DNA of 64,000 nt from Sympetrum striolatum (Eukaryota; Arthropoda; Insecta; Odonata; Libellulidae): NCBI GenBank assembly GCA_947579665.1, contig OX388350.1, positions 42,317,393 through 42,381,392 of the forward strand, given 5' to 3'. Position 1 is the stretch's first letter. Each line of letters opens with the position of its first letter. Below are positions 45,620-59,256 of the stretch, piece by piece. Under the pieces are notes generated by a model. The model was not told where the DNA came from and searched no databases. It saw only the letters and a program-made list of their open reading frames with translations. A program made the position numbers and the translations under genes.

Positions 45620-45723
45620 TACGAGGGTGGTCTGGAAAGTTTCCGACCCCAGATTTTCAGAAATCTTCAGAAAACATGTCGAGAAATGACGAAATGTCGA
45701 AAACTTTTCAGACCACCCATGTA
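45620..45723. mobile_element. 100-bp mariner-like miniature element
   Basis: TA-flanked TIRs: ACGAGGGTGGTCTGGAAAG at the left and CTTTTCAGACCACCCATG at the right. The ends resemble mariner TIRs of the ACGAGGG type. Only about 60 bp of interior remain, so it is an internally deleted derivative. Confidence 0.65.
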
Positions 45724-46561
45724 AGTCTTCTTTGAATCACTTGCCTTTTAATTATTCCCCACTAATAAAAAATTTCTTTTATTTGCGTTTGGCATCTACT
45801 TTTAACTTAAGAACCGGGCCACGAACTCCGACTGCCCAAATTTTTCGATTTTTTTTTCTTATTTAACCTGTATTGGTGTGACGTTCACTATGGATATAAA
45901 GTTAAAAGATTATTTCTGCTCACTATGTCAATCTCACCCAAATAAAGACGATAATTATCATTATGTATTCAAAATACGGTATCAGGGATTTGTAAATAGG
46001 CGTTGCTGTATTGCCCTTCGGTTGACCCTTGCGTGTGACCCTAACCTCTATGAAGGTAAAAGTGTATGGCAAATTAAAATTTTGCTATTGAGCTTTTTTT
46101 TCGATAACACCAATTTTTTATGTGAATCTCGTAGGCTCTTAGAGAGATTCTTATCTTGTTAGATTTATTCGAAACCTCTTCGTGAGATTCTTAAGTGTTT
46201 TATTTATGAACTTCCACTGTCAAAATTATGGTAACTGGTTGTTTACATTTTACTTTTGCTATCTCTCATTCGTTTTATAATCATGTTTGGTTTATTCCTT
46301 AATTTTCTATGCAACTTTGATTGATATTATCCAAGGGCTGGGCCGAGGAACCTTTCTCCATTGGAAGGCCTCTTGCTAATGAAACCATCTGGCCTCTCTA
46401 GGGTGGCCTATTTTATATTTTCATATAGTTCAATATTGACATTGTGGCAAATAAGATAAATTTGACCTCTAAATAATCCTAAGTAAAACATATTCCATTT
46501 TGTTTTCTCTTTACATAATGAGTTGAGTTTGGTACAATATTTAAGGACAAGATCTCAAGTT

Positions 46562-46835
46562 CCTCTGTGTTTTCATTTAAAAAGCATTTATAATTTACCT
46601 CAGCTCTTTTTATAGAGGTTTTTCCCATGTTTTACTCTCCAATGAGTGCTTTAAACGTATGTTATACAAGTCCACCGTGGAAAGATTAAGAATTAGAAGC
46701 CAATGTGTTTTCCTTTACAAAGCAATTCTAATTTACTTCAATTCTGTTTAAATAGGGTTTTCCCATGTCTTGCTTTCCAACGAGTGCTTTTTACATACGT
46801 TTTTTGTGGAAAAATTTGTATTAAGAATCCAATTT
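46562..46835 (+). repeat. Tandem duplication, about 138-bp unit
   Basis: TGTGTTTTC...AAAGCA, TTTTCCCATGT, and CCAATGAGTGCTTT in unit 1 recur as CCAACGAGTGCTTT and matching blocks in unit 2, which starts at about 46704. Divergence of roughly 20-25% marks an older duplication. Confidence 0.6.
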
Positions 46836-47871
46836 CAACGTATTTAGTTTGGAGCGAAGTCGATAATTGTGTACAAGGCGTATATCCTTCCAGTCGTCAG
46901 TCGAGACACTGTTTGAAATGAGGGCATCTTCGTAGAGGTCATTCTGTTGGTGAGGTTACTTCTGGAAAGAAAGGGTTCCGTATTCTTTCAGTGACTCAGT
47001 TGATCTTTCAAACAACGGTGCCTTGTCACTGCTAGCGGTGCGTTTTAATTACCCCTCGAAGAGGAAGAGGGCATTTTTTTGCGAGGGCAGTTTCTTTGTT
47101 GTCTCGGTTTTGCTAAAACAATCCGCATTAAGAGCGCTACCGAGTGGTTAATGACAATGATGCCGTGTGGAATAATATGATTTGAAGAGATATGGCTCCT
47201 CGCCATTTTTCATGGTTCGCAAATTGTGCGAAACTGATTTCAAGAGATTTTCACACGTGTTATTTCATGTTACGGAAGAGCAAGGACTAAATTCTGTATA
47301 TTTCGAGAGATAAAAATGTTCTTCTTATTGTTTACAGCTAAGTTAATTAGATATATCTGAGAAGTTATACGAAATGTTGATGATTTTCCAGTGTTTTAGG
47401 TATCGAAACGCAAATACTGATCGAAGATTAAAATACAAAGCTTCATTATGTATCTTCTTTAGTTGTTCGAATTTAATTTTTGATTTCCCATCAGGATTGA
47501 TGTTACTTCATGTATTTATGAAAAAGCCACAATCGATATGATAAATTCAACTTTAATTTCTTGTGACTATTGTTTAGGACTGTCTTGAGCTGTAACTGTC
47601 ACTGATTGGTTGAAAATTACTTACTGTTTTCAGTTAAGCGTGATACTATGATCACCATATGTGGTTATTTGTGTGACTTCATATCCGAGAGAAATTTTTT
47701 TAACCTTATGTCATACAATTATACGAGGTCTGCTGATGCTAATTTTTAAAGCCTTTTACTAATATTATTTTTATTTCCGTCATCTATTGCATAAAGAAGA
47801 TAATTCAGTCCGGAATAATATTTGTTTAACAACCTACCGTTTTCTATTAACTGCCAGCTCCTAAATTACTC

Positions 47872-47949
47872 GTCAACACGACCTAATAACATTGTCAACT
47901 CTGCTTAATAACATTGTCAACACTGCTAAATAACATTGTCAACACTACC
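47872..47949 (+). repeat. Minisatellite, 22-bp unit, 3.5 copies
   Basis: Exact 22-bp spacing: units start at 47872, 47894, 47916 and 47938, each beginning GTCAAC and ending TAATAACATT or AAATAACATT. Confidence 0.85.
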
Positions 47950-48834
47950 AATTTCTTTTATAAACAAGCCGGAATGCCTGGTAATAATTTTATTTTGTTT
48001 ATTTCTAAAAAAATAGTGCGTGGTACATGGCCTTGTTCCCTCTCATACATTTAGTTACCGAGTCTTTGTTCGTTCATTTCCGAAAAAATATTCCTTTGTA
48101 GAAAAATTCATCAGCAGGGTCACCCTTCTTCGTGAAATTATCTCACGGTCTCTCGTCGCTTTAATTAATTACTTCGATACAACGACATTATCCCGTTCAG
48201 TGAGCCGTAACAAATTCAAATCATGGTGTCCATGGCAGCACATCAATATTTGCTCACAACACTTTGTCCTATTTGACGATGTCAAGACAATGTGTTTCCG
48301 ACAAAGGTGGTGGAGATGTTTGGCAACGTGGCGGATTCGTAATTCTCTTCAAAGCCGGCAAACACGTAGCCCGAAATGCCTTGGATGGGTGTATTTATCG
48401 TTCGCAGATAGAGGCATCATCTTTCCAAACACCGACGTCGCTGTTTTTTCCTACCGGAAACGTCACAAATTTTTATCTGGAAATGTTTGCGCTAAAATCG
48501 CTCATTCTACCGGATTTTGGTTTCGAATCTCTCTTTTTCACGGTATGATTTCCATCTTATGACGTACCGAACAAGTAATAAGTATTACTTTTTCTGTTAT
48601 TTGCAGCGTGTAAGGTAATCGACAAGACTATAAATCGTAAAAATACTAAGATCGCGTAGTAATAAAAAACAATATAAGCCACCGGGATTTAAATTGTTGA
48701 AAAACGTTGAAGAAATGAAAAGAACTAAGTACTCAAATAATGTAGATCGTTGTATGTTATAGTGGGGCTATCTTTTGAATGCCTGAATACCTGGAATTCT
48801 AAATACGAATGACTTTGAAACTCAAAAACATGCA

Positions 48835-48850
48835 TCTCTCTCTCTCTCTC
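48835..48850 (+). repeat. (CT)n microsatellite
   Basis: Eight CT units in the CARMIL intron. Confidence 0.9.
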
Positions 48851-51800
48851 GAATTGCGATTATTCTTTTGGGGAGTACATCAGTAAATACTGATGAATAT
48901 TTATAAAACTTGATGTGTTGTTTCTAGTATTTTAACACATTAGCTTATATATACGATTGCAGGCGAAGATGATTTTTGTAACATCGAAAAAGTAAACTAG
49001 TCCACGTTTCCTCTCAAATATGTTTCTTTTTCTGCCATGGGTGTCCAAAATTTTACCTGCAATAGATCGTAAAAGCTTCCATAAAAATTTACGTGCCGCT
49101 ATACACGTATTTCACTTCATGGTAATAATCTACATTTCGTTATTTCAACTCTCATTGTAACGAATATGTAAGTAATCGTACTTTTTTGTATTCAACGGTA
49201 AATTGAAATCTATGGTACTTTTTCCTTTGGTTCTGCCTTAAGATAGACGTACGAACAACATTTTCAGGGAAGAATTAGCAACTAGGTCGTACGGGAAGGG
49301 TGAAAACGTCGCGGTTTGGTCTTCCCCACTTTGCAGCTCACACTTGCGGATAATATGGGATTAAGGAATAGGTATTCTTCATCCTAACCCATTCCACGAT
49401 ACATAAGTTGATTACTCTCTCAGTTGTAACGTATAGAAGATAGACCTATATAGAAAATAAATAATAATAATAAATAATTCAAAGGATAAATTTACTAAAT
49501 TATTGCTGAGAAATTACGTTCTTAGAAGATGTAAACGATATAATCCGACCCCCCTGTTATTTAGAATCTTCTGATTATGTGAGGAAGATCACGGTAATAG
49601 ATGGTAGAAGGAATCGTTTCAGAAATTAATTTTTTCCGCGAATGATACGCGAAAGCAATCGATTAAGAGTATAGAGTCAAGGTGCTTGCTCTCCTACCAC
49701 AAGCCGAAAGGCGGCTTGCAGGGTTCCTACATAGACATGTGTAGAAATCTAATAAATGTGACGAATAATAAAAAGAAAGCTAAAATTCGTATTATATTTG
49801 GAAATTTGACTCGATCGTGTACGGAACTTTCCAAATAAAAAGAGGAATCAATTCTGTTTTCATTTAAATAGCCTTTAATTGAATATTTATAACTTCATTT
49901 GTATAGGTGAAATAACGTTGCAAAATGTTCTTGTTGTAAACACATCGACAAATTTCGTTAGACTTGTTTCGAATAGACTTATTGACGGCCATGGCCCTTT
50001 ACAAAAATGTTTGATACAAATGATATCGTAAGTACGAAAAAATATCACTATATAAAAGATATCACAAGTATAAATAAAATATATCGCAAGTACAGCAGAC
50101 GATCATGAGAAAGTAATAAGACAAGACATTAGTATACAAAGGAAAGGTCAATAATATAAATTAATAGTATTGGAAATCGTTATCTTTTGTCGCGGCTATC
50201 TCTTTCGCCTTATCAGTTGCTATGTATCTTTGATTACGTATGTAAACACAGTACTTGATGCAATGAGTACACTTCCCCTCGTGCAGTTTTACTTTCATAT
50301 AAATTCCGAAGAAGCAGTCCCTTCCACCTCGGGAGCTCTACTGCATTCCTCAGCCTCCGTGAATTCAGTCGAAAATTCTCCCGTGCCACATAATGGGAAA
50401 TCCTTTATTCGTTTGGTTCACACAGGGCCCTCACGAAACCACTCATTTACGACTCTCTCTCACGCTCTCCTCGCGAATAATTTTTTCCATCGAATGAAAG
50501 GAAGGTTTTGTTTAGACCGTTAATATTCCTCTAAACAGGGTACTGAACATTTCACGTAGGGAGAAAAGCTTCGGTGTAGAATTCCGTCCGTCCGCAATCA
50601 AACTAATTAATTCCGATTTTGCAGAAGCCTTACAGAGCACCCTCTGCTCCCCACTGTAACGGTATTAAGCGTTTTAGTGCCCGGACATGGATTAAGTTGC
50701 CTTAATTGACTGTTTAGCTTGCGAGCGGAGATTGTGCTGTAGGATGATCGTTGGATTATTTTCGTTGATAAGCCATGTGCATGGAGGTTAGAGGGAGTTT
50801 ATATTTCCAGTTTTTTCGTCTTTGTGATTGGGAAGTTGCTCCCCGGAATAAGAATTTTTTATTGTTTGACCTTTCCACTAAATAATAATTCCACTAAATG
50901 TCATTGAACCAGTTTAATTTTATTACTTGTATTACCTGCATTCTCATCATATTCATGAGAGAAAAACTTAGATTTAATTGTACTCGTATTCTTGTTGCAA
51001 TAAATTATTTTTATGATGGAATTCACCAAATAGCATCTGAACGCTTATATTTCATCATCTTCACGAGTTGCATCAATTATAATAATATCGATCATTATCG
51101 AACGGCAATTATTAGCGCCCATCGGTTTATTCTTTAAATTTGATTCGTAGATTATTTTGGATCGAACTTCTGAATTCGTCGAAGTAAATTTAATTTACTG
51201 TAAGTACTATAGCGAGCGATTTTAGAAACTCGGCTGAAGAATTTTATTTTTAGTAATTCCTATAACATTCTAACTTTTAGGGTACTTTGCATGTGTATTT
51301 GCCCTAAGATAGCCTTTTACATGATAGTATTTCAATTTCACGTTGAAGTTTGTTTTATCTTAAGGTAAACGACCGATCAGTCAGAAACGCGGATAATTCT
51401 TTTATTGCGTTTGCCTACGATCCATGCAATCCGCCACCAGTGGCGTGTGGCAGGATTATAATGACACCATCTAATATAACCTGCGGTCTTGTTGGCTTAC
51501 CTAATACCCATAGGAAAAAGCGACAACTCCTTACCATTCCAACTAGCCTGTAGCTCTCTGCAAAGTTAAGTCATCTGGCAATTCTCGATTTCTCCCAGAG
51601 CTAGATTTAATCATCAAAATTTATTACTATTAATTTCCTAGATTCTGAGTTAAGTGACTTGTGTATAAGTCTTTTAGGGTTGGATTTTATCTTTGCTCAG
51701 TCTTTGAGGATTGGTGCCCACAATCAGTGATTAATAAAAATTAATAACAAATAACACAAAAACGACTTTGTGTCTATATGTTTGTATGTGTGTTTAACTT

Positions 51801-53802
51801 CTTTATATCGTTCCACGCAATCCATCCAAAGTTGATAAATTATTGGTAATATTTAAGTTCTTTAACTGATAATCTACGTTTTGGAAGCGTAGATGTTACT
51901 TGTTTATGATTTATCAAGATCCTATATAGGTACTGTAAAGATATTGGCAAATGATAGTTGTCGTAAATTCAATATAAAAAACACTAAAAACCATCAAAAA
52001 GTATAAAATTACCAGTTATGTGCACAATTCATCTTCTAAAAAGGTATCATAAGAGTAAACGTTAGTCTGACTGCAAATATGCTGTATTTTTGGCAGTAAT
52101 TAATTTTTATGGTTTTTGGTATGTTTCTATGAGTCTCATCTCTTGTTTGTGCGTTTTCCCCTACCCAGTATGAAGAAAACTCATACATTCCAATTTCTCT
52201 TTGATTTCGATCCGTTCCCTAGACGTTCGGCACCGAATGAATGTTCGTCTTGTGAATTCCCAATCTGTACTTTTTCGGCGTTTCGTGACGCAACGCGAAT
52301 TTCCGCGCATCCGACTCTGGGAAAGACCGCTGAGAGGAGAAATTATGGGTCCGTGACGTCATACGCCCAAATCCGGGATATGACCGTCATATCTGTTTTG
52401 TCTCCACCCGAAACCCTTAGATGCTGCACTTCGCAGTGTTGTTTACAAGTCGTGGTTTGGAATTCTCGGAATATATATATTTTTGAAGTCCTGTTTTTCG
52501 AAGCGTAACTGCTTGTTGCGTTTAAAGTAGAGATCTCAAGTTTACGAAGAGCTAGGCATTTGTGGCGTAATTCTATCTATATTTAGTCGGGAAAACCTTT
52601 CTTTTGATTGGTTGCTCCTTCGGGAATTTTGAGTGCACGCTCTTCTATTCATATTTTCATCTCCTTATGAAAGAGCCATCCTCTCAGTTCGCAATTCGTT
52701 TACTTTCTATCCGGAGAAAGTAATCGATTGGGCTATTACTTATCTCACTTGCTACTTTATGGTTTTATGTAAATTTGCTTCGACACTTCAAGTAATAATT
52801 CACCCACATTGCAATGTAAGCTTGTTCTATTTACCTTTTGCCCTTTAACACTGCCGTATTTTATGCTTTCCTTTGTTTTAATTTGACATTTATGTTCCTT
52901 GATTCTATTCCTATATCTACAATTATGCCAATACATAAACACGGAGCGCTCGAATCGTTTATTTAACTTGTTGATACTTTGTTATCAGTTGTGTAAGATC
53001 AAATTCAATTTTGATGACCTCCGATCGCATTTGGCGTATTTTGTTACTTGATTTTAATCCAACGTTTTATGACTAATTTATTTCGGCATCTTATTCAAGA
53101 GCTTGTCGAAAACACCCCAGTAAGCTCCTCAAAGCTGCAATATTTTGCAATAACAGAGAAATGTTATGTCAACTTTATTCACTAATTGGTTCAAGTGCGT
53201 CTGAGCCTACCTGGAAAATTTCCTCCTTATCTGGACACAAAAAAATATTAGGTTGATGTTTTTCATCTTTCGTAGGACATAATCCTCCAAAATCTTTTCC
53301 TTAAACTACAGAGTTATTTCAAGTCCTCCCAAATTCATTAATAAATCAAAAGAAGAAATAAAACGAAAACGAAACAATCGTCGAAAACGGTCATGCAAAT
53401 ATAAACTTATGTGAAAAGGTACAAATTGTCCTACTCAATTAATGTAAAGATTGAGTTCCACAAGTTTCCAATTCAGAAGATTAATTTTTTTCGCGTCTGA
53501 TATGCTGCTTATCGACGTAGATGGAATAATAGGGTCTTTCACCATCCCTCATTCAAAAGGTTGCATTCTCTTTCGTATTTATCTACTTCTTGAACGAATT
53601 CTCCCGCAAAACAAGGTCATGAAAAACTCACCTATTTGGTACCTTATATTTGAATATTCCACGTCTAGCAGTAATAAAACGGACAATTTTTCAGAATGCC
53701 TTTAATTTTCAGCTCTTCGTTTTCCAATAAAAACTTTGATCCATGTAATTCGTCTGATCTGATCGGTCTTAAATGTAATTGTTTCTGTATTTTTGTTTTA
53801 TC

Positions 53803-54004
53803 GCTTCATACTTTATTTAATTGTTTAATATTTTGATCGGATTTATTTATTATTGTTTATCGTCAGCTGTTGTTGCCTTCCATACTTTATGTCATTGTTC
53901 AATTTGTTGATCTCATTTATTTACTATTATTTATCGTCGGCTTTAATTGCCCTCCATACTTAATATCATTAATTTAGTTACTATTGTTTTTCGTTAGCTG
54001 CACT
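53803..54004 (+). repeat. Tandem repeat, about 71-75-bp unit, three copies
   Basis: Units start near 53803, 53874 and 53949. Each has TCCATACTT or TTCATACTT, a middle TCATTTATTTACTATT-like block and a TTTATCGTCGGCT-like end. The last copy is shortened. Confidence 0.65.
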
Positions 54005-54979
54005 TGGCCTCGTGATCTATGTCGATGCATGTTTAATAAATAAAAGAGCAGATCGAGACGGGTCGGAAGGGGTCGAGTCGGCGTGGATTTTTTCATCGCC
54101 ATTTCATTTATCGGGCGGAAGTGGGTTCGTTTTTTCGAGGATTTTAATAAGGAATCGCGCGGGAGGAAGCGGAGGGAGATGGGGGAGCAGAGGAAACGGG
54201 GTTTTCAAAAAGGCAATCAAAGGGGAACGGTTTTTCACGAGCGAGTCCGAATGTGCAACGCTCGGTCAATCGCGTCCGCTCCGGTGTTCGGAACACGCGA
54301 AGCACTTGCGCCGGAGTAACGTTTCCTCATTACGACGTATGCTCGGCTGGATGCGGGAGGTAATGGGTGTTTTATAAGCCGCATTTATCCGATTACCCGG
54401 GGTTTTTCTCGCAGGGAAAAATTAAGAGACGAGGAATGGGAGGAATTGGTTTCGAGCATGCGATATACAGTTCCTGTCATGCCCGGTTTGGCTGGGGTTT
54501 CCTCGACGAGTACCGCCCCCTTAGGTCCTAATGATGTGCTTATGATATATAGGTTCTCGCTATCCTTATGAATGGTATGTTCTTTGATAGGCAATGGAGA
54601 TGTGTCTCTCATTTACTCTTGTCTCGATATTGTTCTGTCTGGGAAGTAAACAGGGACTTATTAGTCTCAATCTTGCCATAATAAAATACTCTTTGTCATT
54701 ATAAAAATATTCAACCAAAAAGGCGGTTGCTACCCCACCCCTCTAATATTAGCTATTTCTAGAGATTTCCTCACAGAGACAGAATACTATAGGTTGATAA
54801 GGAATTAGAGCATCAATTCCTCAAGAAATTTGCGGCTGGTTTCGACTAAGGTCGAATAATAGTACTAATAGTCAACATCAGGCCTAAAATTCTTGTCGAA
54901 TTGATACTCAATAATTTTTCTCATCACCGGATGGAGTTCCAGATAATTAAAACTTCCTCTATTGATTATATACGGAATA

Positions 54980-55195
54980 CTATAAGTTGAACAGGCCCAC
55001 GTCACTAGTGAATCATGACTTTACCAGTAACACTTTTCTTAACGTTCCATAAGGAGAGACTTTAATCGGTGCAATTATTCACTTATACCTCAGTAGCTTA
55101 CTTGTCATCATTGTCATAACCAAAATCGTGACAAAAGTAAATGAAAGATAAATTTTTCTCCATCCTGTATCAAAAGACTAATGAAAAATATTCCA
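54980..55195 (-). repeat. Inverted copy of the 42.65-43.15 kb composite repeat
   Basis: Read on the minus strand it has AAATTTATCTTTCATTTACT and TTTTGTCACGATTTT (tandem-unit part), then GATTAAAGTCTCTCCTTATG and AAAGTGTTACTGGTAAAGTC (second part). The same order occurs at 42.9-43.15 kb on plus. Confidence 0.5.
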
Positions 55196-56449
55196 TTAAT
55201 CAGAATAGCGTAGCAGGAATCATGCTACGAAAAATATCACTTTTATTCTGTTGTTTATTTTATCTATGAATGCCTCTCTTTTGCTCTCAACCTTTCCTAC
55301 ATTCATTTATCGCACCCTATTCTCTTCGTGGGTGTTTTTCTGCATAGGAAATTTATTTCTATGATTAAATTTAACACATTGTTTTGATTCACAACATCAA
55401 TCCTTTCTTTCCATACTTTCTCTCTATTTCCACTTGTTATAAATGTGCATGTATTATTAGTTATATTTTTGCTTTCTTTAAGGATGATATAAACATCCTT
55501 TTTCATCAGTTTTTTTCCTAACTTGGATAAGAGCTGAGTAACCAATCCTATAATATCCCGGTTTGAATATTCAAATATTTCCTTTTACATCATGTTGAGG
55601 TTTCAAGCAAAAGCAGAGTGGAAGTCTCTCGCTGTGGCAATTCCTTCTTTGGAACTCAGTAAACAACAAGTATCTATCCTTAATTAGTGCTTTTTTAGTT
55701 AATTTTATACCCAGTTGTTCACCCCGAACCGTTCTAATGCTTAATAGTTTGCCGTTAGAGGAAGGATTCATCTGAATAAAGTTTCATTCCGTTCACCTTG
55801 GTCGTGAAAACTTTGAATAGAATGAATCTCGCCATTGTTCTTACCCATTTGCAAGTTAAAGACGTTGTTTTCTCGGTGATGCTTGTGTACACAGCTCCTT
55901 GAAAAGCATGTGCGAGTAAGGAGAGGGCTTTCTTTGCATTACGTCCATATAAGGAGCGAAATGTAATCAGCACTTATTTAGATTCGTGTTAATTACCATT
56001 GTATGAGTCGAGGAGTCATTTTCCTGGGCAACGTTTACCTTTTGTCGGTGGTGAGATGATATTCTGGATATAAATTATATTTTTGATATCCCTAACTCAC
56101 AATATTGAAAGAGGCGTCATCCAAGGTTAATTTTTCAGCTCGTGATCAGTAAAATTTAACAGTGATTATTTATTTTTTTTAAATATCTGAGTTCTTGTTG
56201 ATAATTTAAATGATCAATACATTCACCAAAAGTTGGAATAATGGATATACCACACATTGATTATTCAACCACTCCATTAATTGATAAATTTATTTTCCAA
56301 TCCACAAAAACTTACATTTATAGAACAGTTACAATAGGAGACTTAAACAATGACAACGAATGAGATTATTTATTGATTTAGGTGAGATATATTTAGAGAG
56401 AATACTATTCCTTTAGAGTCAGAAATGAAGGAGAAAAATTCTGCCTTAC

Positions 56450-56520
56450 CCGGGACTCGAATCCAGGTTCCCAATTTCCGTGCGGTTACTTCAGCAAAAT
56501 AAGCTACCACGATGGAATTG
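56450..56520 (-). repeat. tRNA-derived SINE head, second family
   Basis: On the minus strand, an A-box-like GTGGTAGCTTATTTTGCTG is followed by a B box in CCTGGATTCGAGTCCCGGG and the short tail AAGGCAGAATTTTTCTCC. It is different in sequence from the 1-kb and 10.8-kb elements. No intact acceptor stem. Confidence 0.55.
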
Positions 56521-58975
56521 ACAATTTAACGGATCGACTCATAATTGTTGATATCACATTATATTTATGCATTTTATTCTTCGAGCGATGTATGCAAAAA
56601 GACTAAATTTATACTTAATTAACTTAGTATTAGTTAACTTAAAAATTTGTCGTTATGGAATTGAGTCAGAATTGAATTTGACTTTCGTTGGTTCTAATGA
56701 GTACTGGTGAAATTATTGGTTATAAGAAATCATCGATGTAAATTTTTTTAAATGAAGGTTCTTCGTCATCAAATGCTGATTATGCAGCAATGGTTATTTT
56801 CATCATCTCGGCCTTCCCGTGGTAAATATTTACAAAGACGTGCAAATACGAACTCAGCTCATTTAAGGCATCGCATTATCGCCGTGTATTACCGCACACA
56901 TTTTGCACGTCGGTTGTGTCGCCTTGAGATAAGGACTTTAATCTCAAGACATGTCGTATAAGCAAGCAAGAGTGCCTTTGTGACCCAAGCACGCTCCTAT
57001 ATTTCCTGCTGGTCAGCATAATTTTCATTGTAGTGTCTTTATGGAAGGAAGATTTATAAAATCCTTTGAAGATTACGAACGATGCCGATTTTCGGATTGC
57101 TGGATATCTGTCTGTTTGGGGATGGAATTGATTAGCTATTTTATGAATAAACGACACTGAATCAGGTCTTAATTATTCATAATTGACTCTGGGAAGATCC
57201 ACGAAAGAAATGTTTACTAAACCATAGTCGTTCTCTGTATTCTTCTTTTGGTTTGTTATACATTTCTTTCTTGGAGCTTTTTCTAGTTCATGAAGTAAAA
57301 AGCATCAAGTAAATATGTTTAAATTTTATGTATTTTATTAAAGCTAAGTGATGTAAAATAGTGTGTTATGGTATTAATGAATAACGGAAGAGATTTAAGA
57401 GCTAAAATTAGTAAAATAATGTGTTGATAAAAGTTTAATTGAGTTTGTTAATGTCTTAATAAGTTCTAGAGCGCAATGTTGGACACCATTTTCAGTGCTT
57501 GTTACATATTATTCATATCAATTAAATATCTACTTTCATGGCTTTGCATCTTTTATTTTAATTTTATGTCAATTCTGTATCAAAGTGGTTTCATAGTGGG
57601 ATTTTATTCCTAATTGAATAACGGAAACTTAAACTAAATTCAAAATAATGTTTTCTTCATAGAAAAAAATTCAGGTATAATCTGTTATATTATAAATTCT
57701 ATATAATACTCTTGCATTCTACATTAGTCTTTAATACATGGGCGTGTCCAAATGAGTAATTTTGAAATTCAGTAATGGAACTAGGATTTCTATTCGTTAT
57801 TATCCGGAGCAAAGTCGTGTGTAGAGTAGCCAATTTGTGAGGGTATCCACCCTACCTCGCTGTGTTCCAGTTGGATGAGAATCTCATGTATCCCTTCTAG
57901 TAATTTCCCTTTGATATGACTATCTTATAATTGTGCCCCTATGATACAAAACACGTCTGAAACGTCATATCCGACGGAAGTCCTTTCATTAGCGATACAG
58001 GGTCACTTCGTATACAATATGACGCCTTTGTAAGCTTGGATTTCGTATATTTTATTTCCCCCATGCGAAGTTTCCTGGAATATTTACGGACAGAGTTACA
58101 CATTTTGCTTTGCCTTCGTTAGAAATTTCCTAGAAAGAAAAGGTTTTATTATTGAATTTGCGAAGTTTACATGAAAGAAAGGAGGAAGGCTGTTTAATGT
58201 GTCACCTAGATTATTTGCGGTGCACTAATTTCGTAAGTTCTCTGGCCTAGAAACTAGTAAGTTCTTTCATTAGTCATGTTCAATCACTATTAAATATAAA
58301 TTAGGTGGATAATATGGTATGTACGAAAACCTTACGACCTATATTAGTGACATTTCAATCTTTAGCTTACTATGTTTAAATTTAGAATAAAATTCATGGT
58401 GAACTCTTCGAAAACGTCTACATATAGCTTTTTCCGCTCTTGGCAGACTTGTGGTGCTGTAATGGAATTATTAAACATACATTATAGCAAAATACACATA
58501 AAACTTGCTGTTTTGAAAATGTTCTTTAAAAGAAGAAACTGATTTTTTTAAGGGTTATATCTGTAGAAATTATAAAACTTTTCAGTGTTTACTCCATCAA
58601 CAGAAGATTGTCTGTTTTTCAAACTCCGAATTTCTTCGGTTAGCTCTAGTTTTTTTCCTTGGTCCTCCTATATTGCTGAAAAGTTTTAAACGGAGCCAAT
58701 ATTCATTATTTTCTTATTTTCACTTAAATTACTTTCACTTAATTTTTTCCACCGTGATCCTCTAGCCTGCCTAATATTGAATTTTTCTCTTAAAAATCCA
58801 TGTATGGATTCCATTTGATTATATCAACTTTTAAATTTTGATCTTTGGCTGGCGAAAACTCTGTCTCAAAAGTTTAGAAAAATCTTGGATGCCCATTTTT
58901 TCTCCTTACCCCCTGTAAATCTATGCGGACCCCCATGGGTCCACATGGACCTCTTTGGGAACCTATGATTTAGAT

Positions 58976-59256
58976 CAGGAGTCTCCAAAGTAGGTCCCTC
59001 TCATCCGGCCCGTGGAGACCTTTTTATCTACGGAAAAGAATCACGGAAATTTACCTGTATCCTACCAAAATCAGCCGCCGCTTAATAACGTCACGTTTTT
59101 ACCGAATTAAAATTGAATAATAAATAATAATAAATTAATAATTAAAACATCTATGTTTTGATTCTTTTTTATTTGGATTTCGGGCGTGTAGTCGGCCCCC
59201 AAACTGCTGTTTGATAGTTAATGTGGCCCCCGGGCTGAAAAGTTTGAAGACCCCTG
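58976..59256. mobile_element. hAT-like non-autonomous element
   Basis: The left end is CAGGAGTCTCCAAAGT. The right end, read inverted, is CAGGGGTCTTCAAACTTTTC and continues into GGGGGCCACATT, the familiar 'CAGGGGTC...GGCC' type of hAT MITE. Flanks ATTTAGAT and ATTTAGGC form an imperfect 8-bp target duplication. 281 bp, no transposase. Confidence 0.65.
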
